The notes: generated from the letters alone by a model not told the origin. 23,245 nucleotides of DNA from an uncultured Prevotella sp. (GCA_946625715.1 CAMOTK010000003.1:1-23245); one strand, 5' to 3'; positions 1 to 6,549 are shown, counted from the first letter of the stretch. Made by a program: numbers and translations.

Positions 1-80
1 AAGTGCCACTTTTACTTTTCTAGAATGACAAGTCCGGAAGTGTTAAATTTTGGCAATTTTTCTTTACCTTAACCGTAAGA

Positions 81-170
81 TTAACGTGAGTTCGATGTAA
101 GAAAAGTGTCCATAGAAATCATCGACAAAAGTAGACTTATTGCGTAAGGCTTACGTCGAACTCACGTTAA
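81..170. repeat. 21-bp inverted repeat with 48-bp spacer
   Basis: The left arm (81-101, beginning TTAACGTGAGTTCGA) and the right arm (150-170, ending TCGAACTCACGTTAA) are reverse complements with one mismatch in 21. The spacer is 48 bases. This could be a small terminal-inverted-repeat (MITE-like) element of about 90 bp or a large cruciform or hairpin. No open reading frame lies between the arms. Confidence 0.75.
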
Positions 171-194
171 AATACGCATAAAACACGAGAATTT

Positions 195-243
195 GTTCAG
201 CACACTGAACACTTTTACACAAAATCGGTTCAACACGCTGAAC
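195..243. repeat. Two 16-bp GTTCA...TGAAC palindromes
   Basis: GTTCAGCACACTGAAC (195-210) and GTTCAACACGCTGAAC (228-243) are near-identical dyads spaced 33 bp start to start, about three helical turns. Each has 5-6 bp arms around a short centre. They could be paired operator sites or repeat units. No gene starts close by on either strand in a position that would make an operator obvious. Confidence 0.55.
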
Positions 244-313
244 ACATAAACACCAGTTCTTAAACCACGAATACTCTCTGGAGTTTTGAATGTGCCACTT
301 TTCAAGGAGTAAA

Positions 314-369
314 ACGCTATAATTCGAAGAGAATTACAGCGTAATTCATGGCGAATTATGCTGTAATTC
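314..369. repeat. AATTAC palindrome cluster with two alternative hairpins
   Basis: The arm 331-347 (GAATTACAGCGTAATTC) pairs with 353-369 at 16 of 17 positions around a 5-base loop. The start of the same arm (331-342) can instead pair with 314-325 at 11 of 12 positions around the loop GAAGA. The two hairpins are mutually exclusive. The cluster lies downstream of the minus-strand thioesterase gene and could help end its transcript, though no U-run follows it on that strand. Confidence 0.65.
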
Positions 370-438
370 TAACAGCCCATCATACACCTCTGTTTTCAGG
401 GGCTTATTATCCTATAAAAAAAGAATAAAGAAACGGCG

Positions 439-1254
439 CTACAAATCCCTGCAGAGCACTTCGCTGACTTCGGGGGCCGACGGCTGGGGCTGCCATTGGC
501 TGAGGAGTTCGCACACGACGGCACCTTCAGCGTTGGTGAGCGTGTGCAGGTAGCGGCCTGCTTCGATGCACGACATGCTGCACGTGAGGGTGTCGTCGAG
601 ATAGGTCTCGCGCAGCCAATGGACGGCAACGGATGTGAGCGTCTGCGTGGCCAGCACATCGTCGGGCATGGTGAGCAGGGCGATGCTGACATAACTGCGG
701 TTGCTGACGTGGAAGTTGAAGTCGAGGTCAAGACGGGTGGCCTTGTGGGCCATCTGCATGTCGCAGGTTTGAGGCTTGGGGAAGCGCACTTTCTTGTGAC
801 TGCCGGTGAGCGGCTGGCCATCGGCACTCTCGGCCACCACCGTGAGTTTGTCGGTCAGGAAGTCGGTGGGCTCCAGCCGCTTGGTGTCGAGATTGAGAAT
901 GTTCCACTGACTGGTGCCCGAGGCGATGAGCTGCTGGGCGCCAGAGCGCGCTGAACTGAAGATGCGGAAGTCGCAGTAGATGCGGAGCGACGTGAGCTCG
1001 CTGACCCACAGTTCTACGGTGAAGTCTTCCGACCAGTAGGTGACTGTCGGCCTGACGTCCATCTGCACTTCGGTGATGACCCACATGCGCCGCTGCTTGA
1101 CAATGTCGAATGCGGCCAGATGGTGGATGGTCATGAGTCGTGCGAAACTGTCCTGGAAATACATGAGCAGCGCATTGGGCGTGAGCCTGTAGAGCGGAGT
1201 GATGTCTGATGCGGTCGATGTGTAGGTATGTCGGTATTTGCCTTCAATGAACAT
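439..1254 (-). CDS. Acyl-ACP thioesterase (FatA/FatB-like)
   Basis: This 271-residue protein resembles bacterial acyl-ACP thioesterases, which hydrolyse acyl-ACP to release free fatty acids in the cytosol. The N-terminal part has the hot-dog-fold pattern with an internal helix (LTPNALLMYFQDSFARLM, about residues 24-41) followed by a strand containing RRMWVITEVQMDV. The second half carries LDLDFNFHVSNRSYV (about 175-189), matching the family's D-x-N-x-H-V-x-N motif; N180 and H182 are the likely catalytic residues. Length fits a double hot-dog thioesterase. The ATG at 1254 gives the conserved start and lies about 30 bases after a predicted transcription start. It stands alone, divergent from htpG. 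The family assignment is fairly secure; chain-length preference cannot be told. Confidence 0.85.
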   Translation of the reverse strand: MFIEGKYRHTYTSTASDITPLYRLTPNALLMYFQDSFARLMTIHHLAAFDIVKQRRMWVITEVQMDVRPTVTYWSEDFTVELWVSELTSLRIYCDFRIFSSARSGAQQLIASGTSQWNILNLDTKRLEPTDFLTDKLTVVAESADGQPLTGSHKKVRFPKPQTCDMQMAHKATRLDLDFNFHVSNRSYVSIALLTMPDDVLATQTLTSVAVHWLRETYLDDTLTCSMSCIEAGRYLHTLTNAEGAVVCELLSQWQPQPSAPEVSEVLCRDL

Positions 1255-1290
1255 AGTATTTATTATAAGTTATGGGTTTGAAATGGTTTG

Positions 1291-1322
1291 CAAAAGTACT
1301 GCTTTCGCTCGACATTGCCAAA
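1291..1322 (-). promoter_or_regulatory. Housekeeping promoter of the thioesterase gene
   Basis: Read on the minus strand, TTTG (1322-1319) is followed by exactly 20 bases and then TACTTTTG (1298-1291). This is a full match to the Bacteroidetes primary-sigma consensus TTTG-N19-21-TAnnTTTG. The predicted start, near 1284, leaves a leader of about 30 bases before the thioesterase ATG. Confidence 0.75.
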
Positions 1323-1356
1323 CTTTTAAACGAAAAATCTGTCAGTCGGCAGAAAG

Positions 1357-1373
1357 TTGGCACGATATTTGCA
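1357..1373 (+). promoter_or_regulatory. Sigma-54-type -24/-12 promoter upstream of htpG
   Basis: The sequence TTGGCACGATATTTGCA matches the RpoN consensus YTGGCACG-N4-TTGCW at every defined position, with GG at 1359-1360, GC at 1371-1372 and exactly 10 bases between. The implied transcription start, near 1384, is about 28 bases before the htpG ATG at 1412. No -33 TTTG is found at the right spacing for the usual Bacteroidetes promoter, and no CIRCE element is seen. RpoN and its activator are not in this window, so use of the site is an inference. Confidence 0.6.
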
Positions 1374-1411
1374 AAACCATTGGCAGGACAATAAATATAA
1401 CAGTTAAGAAT

Positions 1412-3466
1412 ATGCAGAAAGGTAACATCGGGGTTACAACAGAGAACATCTTCCCCGTTATCAAAAAGTTTCTCTATTCAGACCATGAGATTTTCCTGCG
1501 CGAGATGGTGTCGAACGCCGTTGACGCTACGCAGAAGATGAAGACGCTGGCCGAGAAGGGCGAGTATAAAGGTGAGCTGGGCGACCTGACGGTGCGCGTC
1601 AGCCTCGATACCGACAAGGGCACCATCACCATCAGCGACCGCGGCATCGGCATGACCGAAGAGGAGATTGACAAGTACATCAACCAGATTGCTTTCTCGG
1701 GCGTGAGCGACTTCCTGGAGAAATACAAGGACAACGCCAACAACATCATCGGCCACTTCGGCCTGGGCTTCTACTCGAGCTTCATGGTGTCGAAGAAGGT
1801 GGAGATTGTCACAAAGTCGTACAAGGAAGGCGCCAAGGCCGTGAAGTGGTCGTGCGACGGCAGTCCGGCCTACGAGATTGACGATGCTGAGCGCGACAGC
1901 CGCGGTTCGGACATTATTCTCTACATCGACGACGACTGCAAGGAGTTTCTCGAGAAGCAGAAGATTGAGGGACTGCTGCAGAAGTACTGCAAGTTCCTGC
2001 CCGTGCCTGTGGCCTTCGGCAAGAAGACAGAGTGGAAGGACGGCAAGAACGTAGAGACCGACGAGGACAACATTATTAATAATGTGGAGCCGCTGTGGAC
2101 GAAGACGCCTTCGACGCTGAAGGACGAGGACTACAAATCGTTCTACCGCACGCTCTACCCCATGAGCGACGAGCCCCTGTTCTGGATTCACCTGAACGTG
2201 GACTATCCCTTCAACCTGACGGGTATTCTCTACTTCCCCCGCATCAAGAACTCCATTGAGCTGCAGAAGAACAAGATTCAGCTCTACTGCAACCAGGTGT
2301 TCGTGACCGACCAGGTGGAAGGCATCGTGCCCGAGTTCCTCACACTGCTGCACGGCGTCATCGACTCGCCCGACATTCCGCTGAACGTGAGCCGCAGCTA
2401 TCTGCAGAGCGACCGTGAGGTGAAGAAGATTTCGACCTATATCACCAAGAAGGTGAGCGACCGCCTGAAGGCTATCTTCAACGAAGACCGCAAGGCCTAT
2501 GAGGAGAAGTGGGACAACCTGAAGCTGTTCATCAACTACGGCATTCTGACCGAAGAAAACTTCTACGACCGCGCCAAGGAGTTCTCGCTGCTGAAGGATA
2601 CCGAAGGCAAATACTTCACCTTCGATGAATACCGCAAGCTCATCGAGGCTTCTCAGAAGGACAAGAACGACACGCTCATCTATCTCTATGCCACCGACAA
2701 GGAAGAGCAGTACAGCTATATCGAGGCTGCGAAAGAGAAGGGCTACTCGGTTCTGTTGCTCGACGGACAGCTCGACGTGCCCTGCATTCAGACGCTGGAG
2801 CAGAAGTTCGAGAAGAGCCGTTTCACCCGTGTGGATGCCGACATCATAGACCGTCTGATTCAGAAGGAAGACGAGAAGAAGAGCAATCTGACAGACATGC
2901 AGCGTGACAATCTGTCAGCCGTGTTCCAGTCGCAGGTGCCTAAGGGCGAAAAGGCCGAGTTTCTGGTCGAAGTGGATGCACTCGGCGAACAGGCCAGCCC
3001 AGTCATCATCACACAGAATGAATGGATGCGCCGCATGAAGGAGATGAGCCGCTACCAGAGTGGCATGAGCTTCTACGGACAGATGCCCGACTCGTTCAAC
3101 CTCGTGCTTAACAGCGACCACCGCTTGGTGAAGGAAGTGCTGGACAACGTGGAGAAGGACTTGGCCGACGACCTGAAGCCTATCGAAAGCGAAATCAAGG
3201 GACAGGAAGCACGTCTGGCTGCTCTGAACCAGCAGACAGAGAAGAAGAAGCCCGAAGAGATTACGCAAGAAGAGAAGGACGACAAAGCCAACACGCAGAA
3301 GGCCATAGACGAGCAGAAGGAGAAGAAGGAAAAACTGATTGGCGAGTATGCCCAGAAGAACGACATCGTTCACCAGCTCATCGACCTGGCACTGCTGCAG
3401 AACGGCATGCTGAAGGGCGAAGCCCTCAACAAGTTCCTGAAGCGTTCGGTGGATTTGATTAAGTAA
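1412..3466 (+). CDS. htpG: Hsp90-family molecular chaperone HtpG
   Basis: HtpG is the bacterial Hsp90, a cytosolic homodimeric ATP-dependent chaperone. The 684-residue product shows the GHKL ATPase signatures: REMVSNAVDA (30-39, ATP-contacting E31 and N35), SDRGIGMT (75-82, D76) and the lid/glycine motif GHFGLGFYSSF (114-124). The middle domain contains LNVSRSYLQSDREVKKI with the ATP-sensing arginine region. I chose the ATG at 1412 because the conserved N-terminus begins there; an in-frame upstream extension from 1238 is not conserved and covers the promoter. It is about 60 residues longer than E. coli HtpG owing to a charged K/E-rich insertion at about 591-649 near the C-terminal dimerisation end. 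It is monocistronic and ends facing the sigma-factor gene. Confidence 0.97.
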   Translation: MQKGNIGVTTENIFPVIKKFLYSDHEIFLREMVSNAVDATQKMKTLAEKGEYKGELGDLTVRVSLDTDKGTITISDRGIGMTEEEIDKYINQIAFSGVSDFLEKYKDNANNIIGHFGLGFYSSFMVSKKVEIVTKSYKEGAKAVKWSCDGSPAYEIDDAERDSRGSDIILYIDDDCKEFLEKQKIEGLLQKYCKFLPVPVAFGKKTEWKDGKNVETDEDNIINNVEPLWTKTPSTLKDEDYKSFYRTLYPMSDEPLFWIHLNVDYPFNLTGILYFPRIKNSIELQKNKIQLYCNQVFVTDQVEGIVPEFLTLLHGVIDSPDIPLNVSRSYLQSDREVKKISTYITKKVSDRLKAIFNEDRKAYEEKWDNLKLFINYGILTEENFYDRAKEFSLLKDTEGKYFTFDEYRKLIEASQKDKNDTLIYLYATDKEEQYSYIEAAKEKGYSVLLLDGQLDVPCIQTLEQKFEKSRFTRVDADIIDRLIQKEDEKKSNLTDMQRDNLSAVFQSQVPKGEKAEFLVEVDALGEQASPVIITQNEWMRRMKEMSRYQSGMSFYGQMPDSFNLVLNSDHRLVKEVLDNVEKDLADDLKPIESEIKGQEARLAALNQQTEKKKPEEITQEEKDDKANTQKAIDEQKEKKEKLIGEYAQKNDIVHQLIDLALLQNGMLKGEALNKFLKRSVDLIK

Positions 3467-3482
3467 TTGTATTAGAAGAGAA

Positions 3483-3541
3483 AAGTGAGAGGTGAGAAGC
3501 AAGAGATTACAAACAAATCTCTGACTTCTCACCTCTCACTT
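3483..3541. terminator. Long bidirectional hairpin between htpG and the sigma gene
   Basis: AAGTGAGAGGTGAGAAG (3483-3499) and CTTCTCACCTCTCACTT (3525-3541) form a perfect 17-bp inverted repeat. Inside it AGAGATT (3502-3508) pairs with AATCTCT (3516-3522) around a 7-base loop, so the stem is two-part with a 2x2 internal loop. It is followed on the plus strand by the T-rich TCTTTCTTTT. Its place between two convergent gene ends fits a terminator for both. The purine/pyrimidine-asymmetric arms may also belong to a dispersed repeat family. Confidence 0.75.
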
Positions 3542-3556
3542 CTTTCTTTTCACCTC

Positions 3557-4243
3557 TTATCTTACTAAAGAAAGCTTAGCCTTATAGGCTTTCTTCAGGC
3601 GTCGGACGGCACGGTCGCGTATTTGGCGCACACGTTCGCGCTTCAATCCCATGTCGGCCGCTATCTCTGCCATTGTGAGATGCTCTTGGTCGATGCCGAA
3701 ATAGGCATTAATGACCCTACTCTCACGCTCGCCAAGCGACTGCAAGGCATGCTCAACGGCAGCTGCCACAGCACTGTTGTACACGCGCTCGTCGGCCTGG
3801 GCCACATTGGCATCGGCCAATACCGACAGCAGACTCATGTTGGAACGGCGACCAAGAGGAGCATCGACCGAACGGGTCTGACCACCGGCAGCACTCTCAA
3901 CACGCTTTTCCGAACCTTCGGCCTTCAGTGCCTTCTCTATCTGCTGGCGCACGAAGACCACAGCATAGTTGACGAAGCGCAAGCCGCGCGAAGCATCGAA
4001 CTTCGTGGCGGCCTTCATCAGTCCTATATTGCCCTCGCTCACCAAGTCTTCCATCGGCAGGCCTTGGTGCTGATATTGCTTGGCTACCGACACCACAAAG
4101 CGCAAGTTGGCTTCAATCAACCGGTTGAGAGCCCGCTCGTCGCCTTTCTGAATACGGGCGGCGAGCGCGGCTTCCTGTTCGGCAGAGAGAAGGGTCTCGC
4201 GGCCTATCTCATCGAGATATGTGTTCAACCTCTTGTCGTCCAT
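3557..4243 (-). CDS. Short RpoD-like sigma-70 family factor
   Basis: A 228-residue sigma factor that would direct RNA polymerase to promoters. It has region 1.2 (about 5-45), region 2.1-2.2 (NLRFVVSVAKQYQHQGL, EDLVSEGNIGLMKAATKFD) and a clear region 4.2 helix-turn-helix (LTMAEIAADMGLKRERVRQIRDRAVRRLKK, 189-218). Region 2.3 reads RFVNYAVVFVRQQI (89-102), with V96-F97 where primary sigmas have a tryptophan pair. Nearly all of region 3 is absent: a linker of roughly 18 residues joins region 2.4 to the VDAPL...SLLSVLAD segment (126-143) that corresponds to the end of region 3.2. Primary Bacteroidetes RpoD is about 286 residues, so this is likely an alternative factor. It begins 14 bases after iorB, in the same operon. 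Promoter specificity is unknown. Confidence 0.85.
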   Translation of the reverse strand: MDDKRLNTYLDEIGRETLLSAEQEAALAARIQKGDERALNRLIEANLRFVVSVAKQYQHQGLPMEDLVSEGNIGLMKAATKFDASRGLRFVNYAVVFVRQQIEKALKAEGSEKRVESAAGGQTRSVDAPLGRRSNMSLLSVLADANVAQADERVYNSAVAAAVEHALQSLGERESRVINAYFGIDQEHLTMAEIAADMGLKRERVRQIRDRAVRRLKKAYKAKLSLVR

Positions 4244-4257
4244 GTCTCGTAAGCCGA

Positions 4258-4830
4258 TTACTTCTGTGCTTCACGTCCGATGGCCAGCGCCTGGATGTTG
4301 GCGTCGACAACGGCATCGCCCTTGCGACCGAACACGCGGCGGATGGCATCTTCGAGCTTATCGTACTCAATACCCAGCGCCTTCTGGGCTGCACCCAGCA
4401 GAATGACATTGGCTGAACGGGGCACGCCGGCATCCTTGGCCTTCTGCTCAATATCGAGCATAATCACATTGTTGAGCTTTTCCAAGTCGGCCTTGATGGT
4501 GGCCATATCCGGATAGTTGGGAATGTTGACAAACGGCGTGCTCGACGTGATAATCCAACCGTTCTTCGAGAGGAACGGCAGGTAGCGCAAAGCTTCCATC
4601 GGCTCCATCGAGATGATGACATCAGCACCACCCAGGGGAATCAGGTCGCTGGCAATGGGATTACTGGAGATGCGCAGGTTCGACTGCACATCGCCGCCAC
4701 GCTGCGACATGCCGTGCACCTCAGCCTGCTTGATATAGAGATTTTCCTTCAGGGCTGCTTCGCCGATGATGGTTGCAATGGAGAGGATGCCTTGTCCGCC
4801 CACACCGCACAGGATGATATCTGTTTTCAT
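4258..4830 (-). CDS. iorB: Indolepyruvate oxidoreductase subunit beta
   Basis: A 190-residue gamma-type domain of the 2-oxoacid:ferredoxin oxidoreductase family. With IorA it oxidatively decarboxylates aryl pyruvates, made by transamination of Trp, Tyr and Phe, to aryl-acetyl-CoA while reducing ferredoxin. Family signatures are GVGGQGIL near the N-terminus (8-15) and EVHGMSQRGG (37-46). The start MKTDIILCGVGG at 4830 is chosen over an upstream in-frame ATG at 4878 because it fits the family and because its ATG overlaps the iorA stop codon as ATGA, a typical translational coupling. The sigma-factor gene follows after 14 bases. Confidence 0.92.
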   Translation of the reverse strand: MKTDIILCGVGGQGILSIATIIGEAALKENLYIKQAEVHGMSQRGGDVQSNLRISSNPIASDLIPLGGADVIISMEPMEALRYLPFLSKNGWIITSSTPFVNIPNYPDMATIKADLEKLNNVIMLDIEQKAKDAGVPRSANVILLGAAQKALGIEYDKLEDAIRRVFGRKGDAVVDANIQALAIGREAQK

Positions 4831-6431
4831 TTGCTTGCTTTCTTTTGTTTGAGATGTCTCTGTAATGTCTGCATACACTCACGGCGCGGGATGATGACGC
4901 TCACGCCCTTGTACTCAATCTCTTCGCGCAGGATGCGGGTAATCTCGGGCATGTTCTTGGGAATGGGGTTCACCACTTTCAGGTGTTCCTCGCTGACGCC
5001 CAAGCCGCGGCAGATAGCCTCGAACTTATTGGTGCCGGCAGAGTCCTGACCGCCCGTCATAGCCGTAGTCAGATTGTCGCTGATGATGACCACGATGTTC
5101 GCATTCTCGTTCACGGCATCGAGCAAACCAGTCATGCCGGAATGGGTGAAGGTAGAGTCGCCGATGATGGCCACAGCAGGCCATTGACCGGCATCGGCTG
5201 CACCCTTGGCCATCGTGATGGAAGCACCCATGTCTACACAGGAGTGGATGGCTTTGTAGGGAGGCAGGAAACCCAGCGTATAGCAACCGATGTCGCCGAA
5301 GACGCGGGCGTTCTCGTAGTCGCGCAGCACCTCATTGAGGGCGGTGTAGACGTCGCGGTGGCCACAACCCTGACAGAGTGCAGGCGGGCGCGGAGCCACA
5401 TCCTCGCATGGGGCATAGTTCTCGTCGGTGGGCATGCCGAGTGCTTTCTTGATAAGGTCGGGATTGAGTTCACCCGTGCGCGGCAGTTCGCCTGTGAGAC
5501 GACCGCGGATGACGGCATTGCCGGGCATCACGCCACGCACTTGGTCTTCGATGAAAGGCTGTCCTTCCTCGGCAATAAGCACTTGCTCACACTCGTCGGT
5601 CAGACGGCGCACCAACTGCTTCGGCAACGGATATTGGCTGACCTTGAGCACCGGATAGGGGCAGTTGCCCTCAGGATAGCACTCCATCAGGTAGTTGTAG
5701 GCAATGCCGCTGGCAATGATGCCCAACTGATGGTCTTTGCCGTCGATATACTGATTGTAATCTGAATTCACAGCACGCTGTTCGAGCAGAGGCTGCTGCG
5801 CCGTCACAACATCATTGCGCTTGCGGGCAAAAGCTGGCAGCAACACCCAAGAGCTGGCCTGAGCGTTGTAGTTCAGTGCGTTCTGCTCGCGAGGCGTATC
5901 GGCAATCTCTACTACTGCACGCGAATGGGCCATGCGGGTAGTGACGCGCATCAGCACCGGCAGGTGCATCTCCTCAGAATAGTCGAAAGCGAAAGCCATC
6001 ATGTTGTAGGCTTCCTGCTGACTGCTTGGCTCAAGCGTGGGAATCATGGCAAACTTGCCATAGAAGCGCGAATCCTGCTCGTCTTGCGAAGAATGCATAG
6101 AGGGGTCGTCGGCCACGAGGACAACCAGTCCGCCGTTGGTGCCAGTCATGCCCGAATTGACAAACGGGTCGGCACACACATTGAGGCCCACGTGCTTCAT
6201 GCACACCAAGGCGCGCTTGCCCATATAGGACATGCCGAGAGCTGCCTCCATAGCCGTCTTCTCATTGGTCGACCAACGACTGTGAATGCCACGCTCGCGA
6301 GCAAGCGGCGACAACTGAATATACTCTGTAATCTCGGTTGAAGGGGTACCAGGATAAGCGTAGACGCCGCTTAATCCTGCATCAATGGCTCCCTGGGCAA
6401 TCGCTTCGTCGCCCAAAAGTAGTTTCTTCAT
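4827..6431 (-). CDS. iorA: Indolepyruvate oxidoreductase subunit alpha
   Basis: A 534-residue thiamine-diphosphate enzyme subunit that pairs with IorB. The N-terminal pyrimidine-binding domain starts with MKKLLLGDEAIAQGAIDAG and YPGTPSTEI, typical of IorA. The C-terminal TPP domain holds CQGCGHRDVYTAL, GDIGCYTLG and the ThDP motif GDSTFTHSGM...VVIISDN, followed by MTGGQ (usually MTGHQ). Archaeal and some bacterial IorA proteins end in a two-[4Fe-4S] ferredoxin domain. This one stops soon after VSVIIPRRECMQTLQ and has no CxxCxxCxxxCP motif, so electrons must pass to a separate carrier or by another route. It is the first gene of the ior-sigma operon and has a full housekeeping promoter. Confidence 0.93.
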   Translation of the reverse strand: MKKLLLGDEAIAQGAIDAGLSGVYAYPGTPSTEITEYIQLSPLARERGIHSRWSTNEKTAMEAALGMSYMGKRALVCMKHVGLNVCADPFVNSGMTGTNGGLVVLVADDPSMHSSQDEQDSRFYGKFAMIPTLEPSSQQEAYNMMAFAFDYSEEMHLPVLMRVTTRMAHSRAVVEIADTPREQNALNYNAQASSWVLLPAFARKRNDVVTAQQPLLEQRAVNSDYNQYIDGKDHQLGIIASGIAYNYLMECYPEGNCPYPVLKVSQYPLPKQLVRRLTDECEQVLIAEEGQPFIEDQVRGVMPGNAVIRGRLTGELPRTGELNPDLIKKALGMPTDENYAPCEDVAPRPPALCQGCGHRDVYTALNEVLRDYENARVFGDIGCYTLGFLPPYKAIHSCVDMGASITMAKGAADAGQWPAVAIIGDSTFTHSGMTGLLDAVNENANIVVIISDNLTTAMTGGQDSAGTNKFEAICRGLGVSEEHLKVVNPIPKNMPEITRILREEIEYKGVSVIIPRRECMQTLQRHLKQKKASK

Positions 6432-6459
6432 AGCTGTGATACATTAGTTTTGAATGGGA

Positions 6460-6491
6460 CAAAGTTACGAAATAAAACTGATAAAACCAAA
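6460..6491 (-). promoter_or_regulatory. Housekeeping promoter of the ior operon
   Basis: On the minus strand TTTG (6491-6488) is separated by exactly 20 bases from TAACTTTG (6467-6460), a complete match to the Bacteroidetes consensus. The predicted transcription start is near 6453, giving a leader of about 20 bases. The -33 element touches the end of the terminator hairpin of the upstream gene. Confidence 0.75.
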
Positions 6492-6525
6492 TATGCGACC
6501 CGATTTTTGTCATCGGGCCGCATAT
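6491..6525 (-). terminator. Terminator hairpin after the FadL-like gene
   Basis: ATATGCGACCCGAT (6491-6504) and ATCGGGCCGCATAT (6512-6525) form a 14-bp stem with a single A/C mismatch and a 7-base loop. On the minus strand it is followed by TTGGTTTTA, a weak U-tract, and lies 25 bases after the stop of the FadL-like gene. It separates that operon from iorA. Confidence 0.75.
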
Positions 6526-6549
6526 TTTCGTATGGCGTATGGATTTTTA

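Larger units (their letters stand above)
3..302. repeat. 11-bp direct repeat pair bracketing the palindromes
   Basis: GTGCCACTTTT occurs at 3-13 and again at 292-302 in the same orientation, bracketing the inverted repeat and the two GTTCA palindromes. The length is more than a typical target-site duplication but fits a dispersed repeat end. Because the first copy sits at the window edge, its full extent cannot be seen. Confidence 0.5.
1..438. other. Gene-free repeat-rich intergenic region
   Basis: No convincing coding region is seen in these 438 bases before the minus-strand thioesterase gene ends. The stretch is AT-rich compared with the flanking genes. It contains an 11-bp direct repeat at both ends, a long inverted repeat, a pair of 16-bp palindromes and a cluster of AATTAC/GTAATT palindromes, each listed separately. 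The density of symmetrical elements suggests remnants of a small mobile or palindromic repeat element, but no transposase fragment is visible. The left border is outside the window. Confidence 0.7.

Noticed and set aside
1..438. Fragment of an insertion-sequence transposase
   Set aside because: The inverted and direct repeats resemble mobile-element ends, but no frame in this stretch gives a transposase-like translation.
1238..1411. In-frame N-terminal extension of htpG by 58 codons
   Set aside because: It has no similarity to the HtpG N-terminus, overlaps the start of the divergent thioesterase gene and covers the predicted promoter.
1255..1411. CIRCE/HrcA operator upstream of htpG
   Set aside because: No TTAGCACTC-N9-GAGTGCTAA dyad was found; the only strong signal is the -24/-12 element.
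1478..2353. Antisense reading frame (291 codons) opposite htpG
   Set aside because: Leu/Val/His-rich translation with no motif, fully contained in a certain gene.
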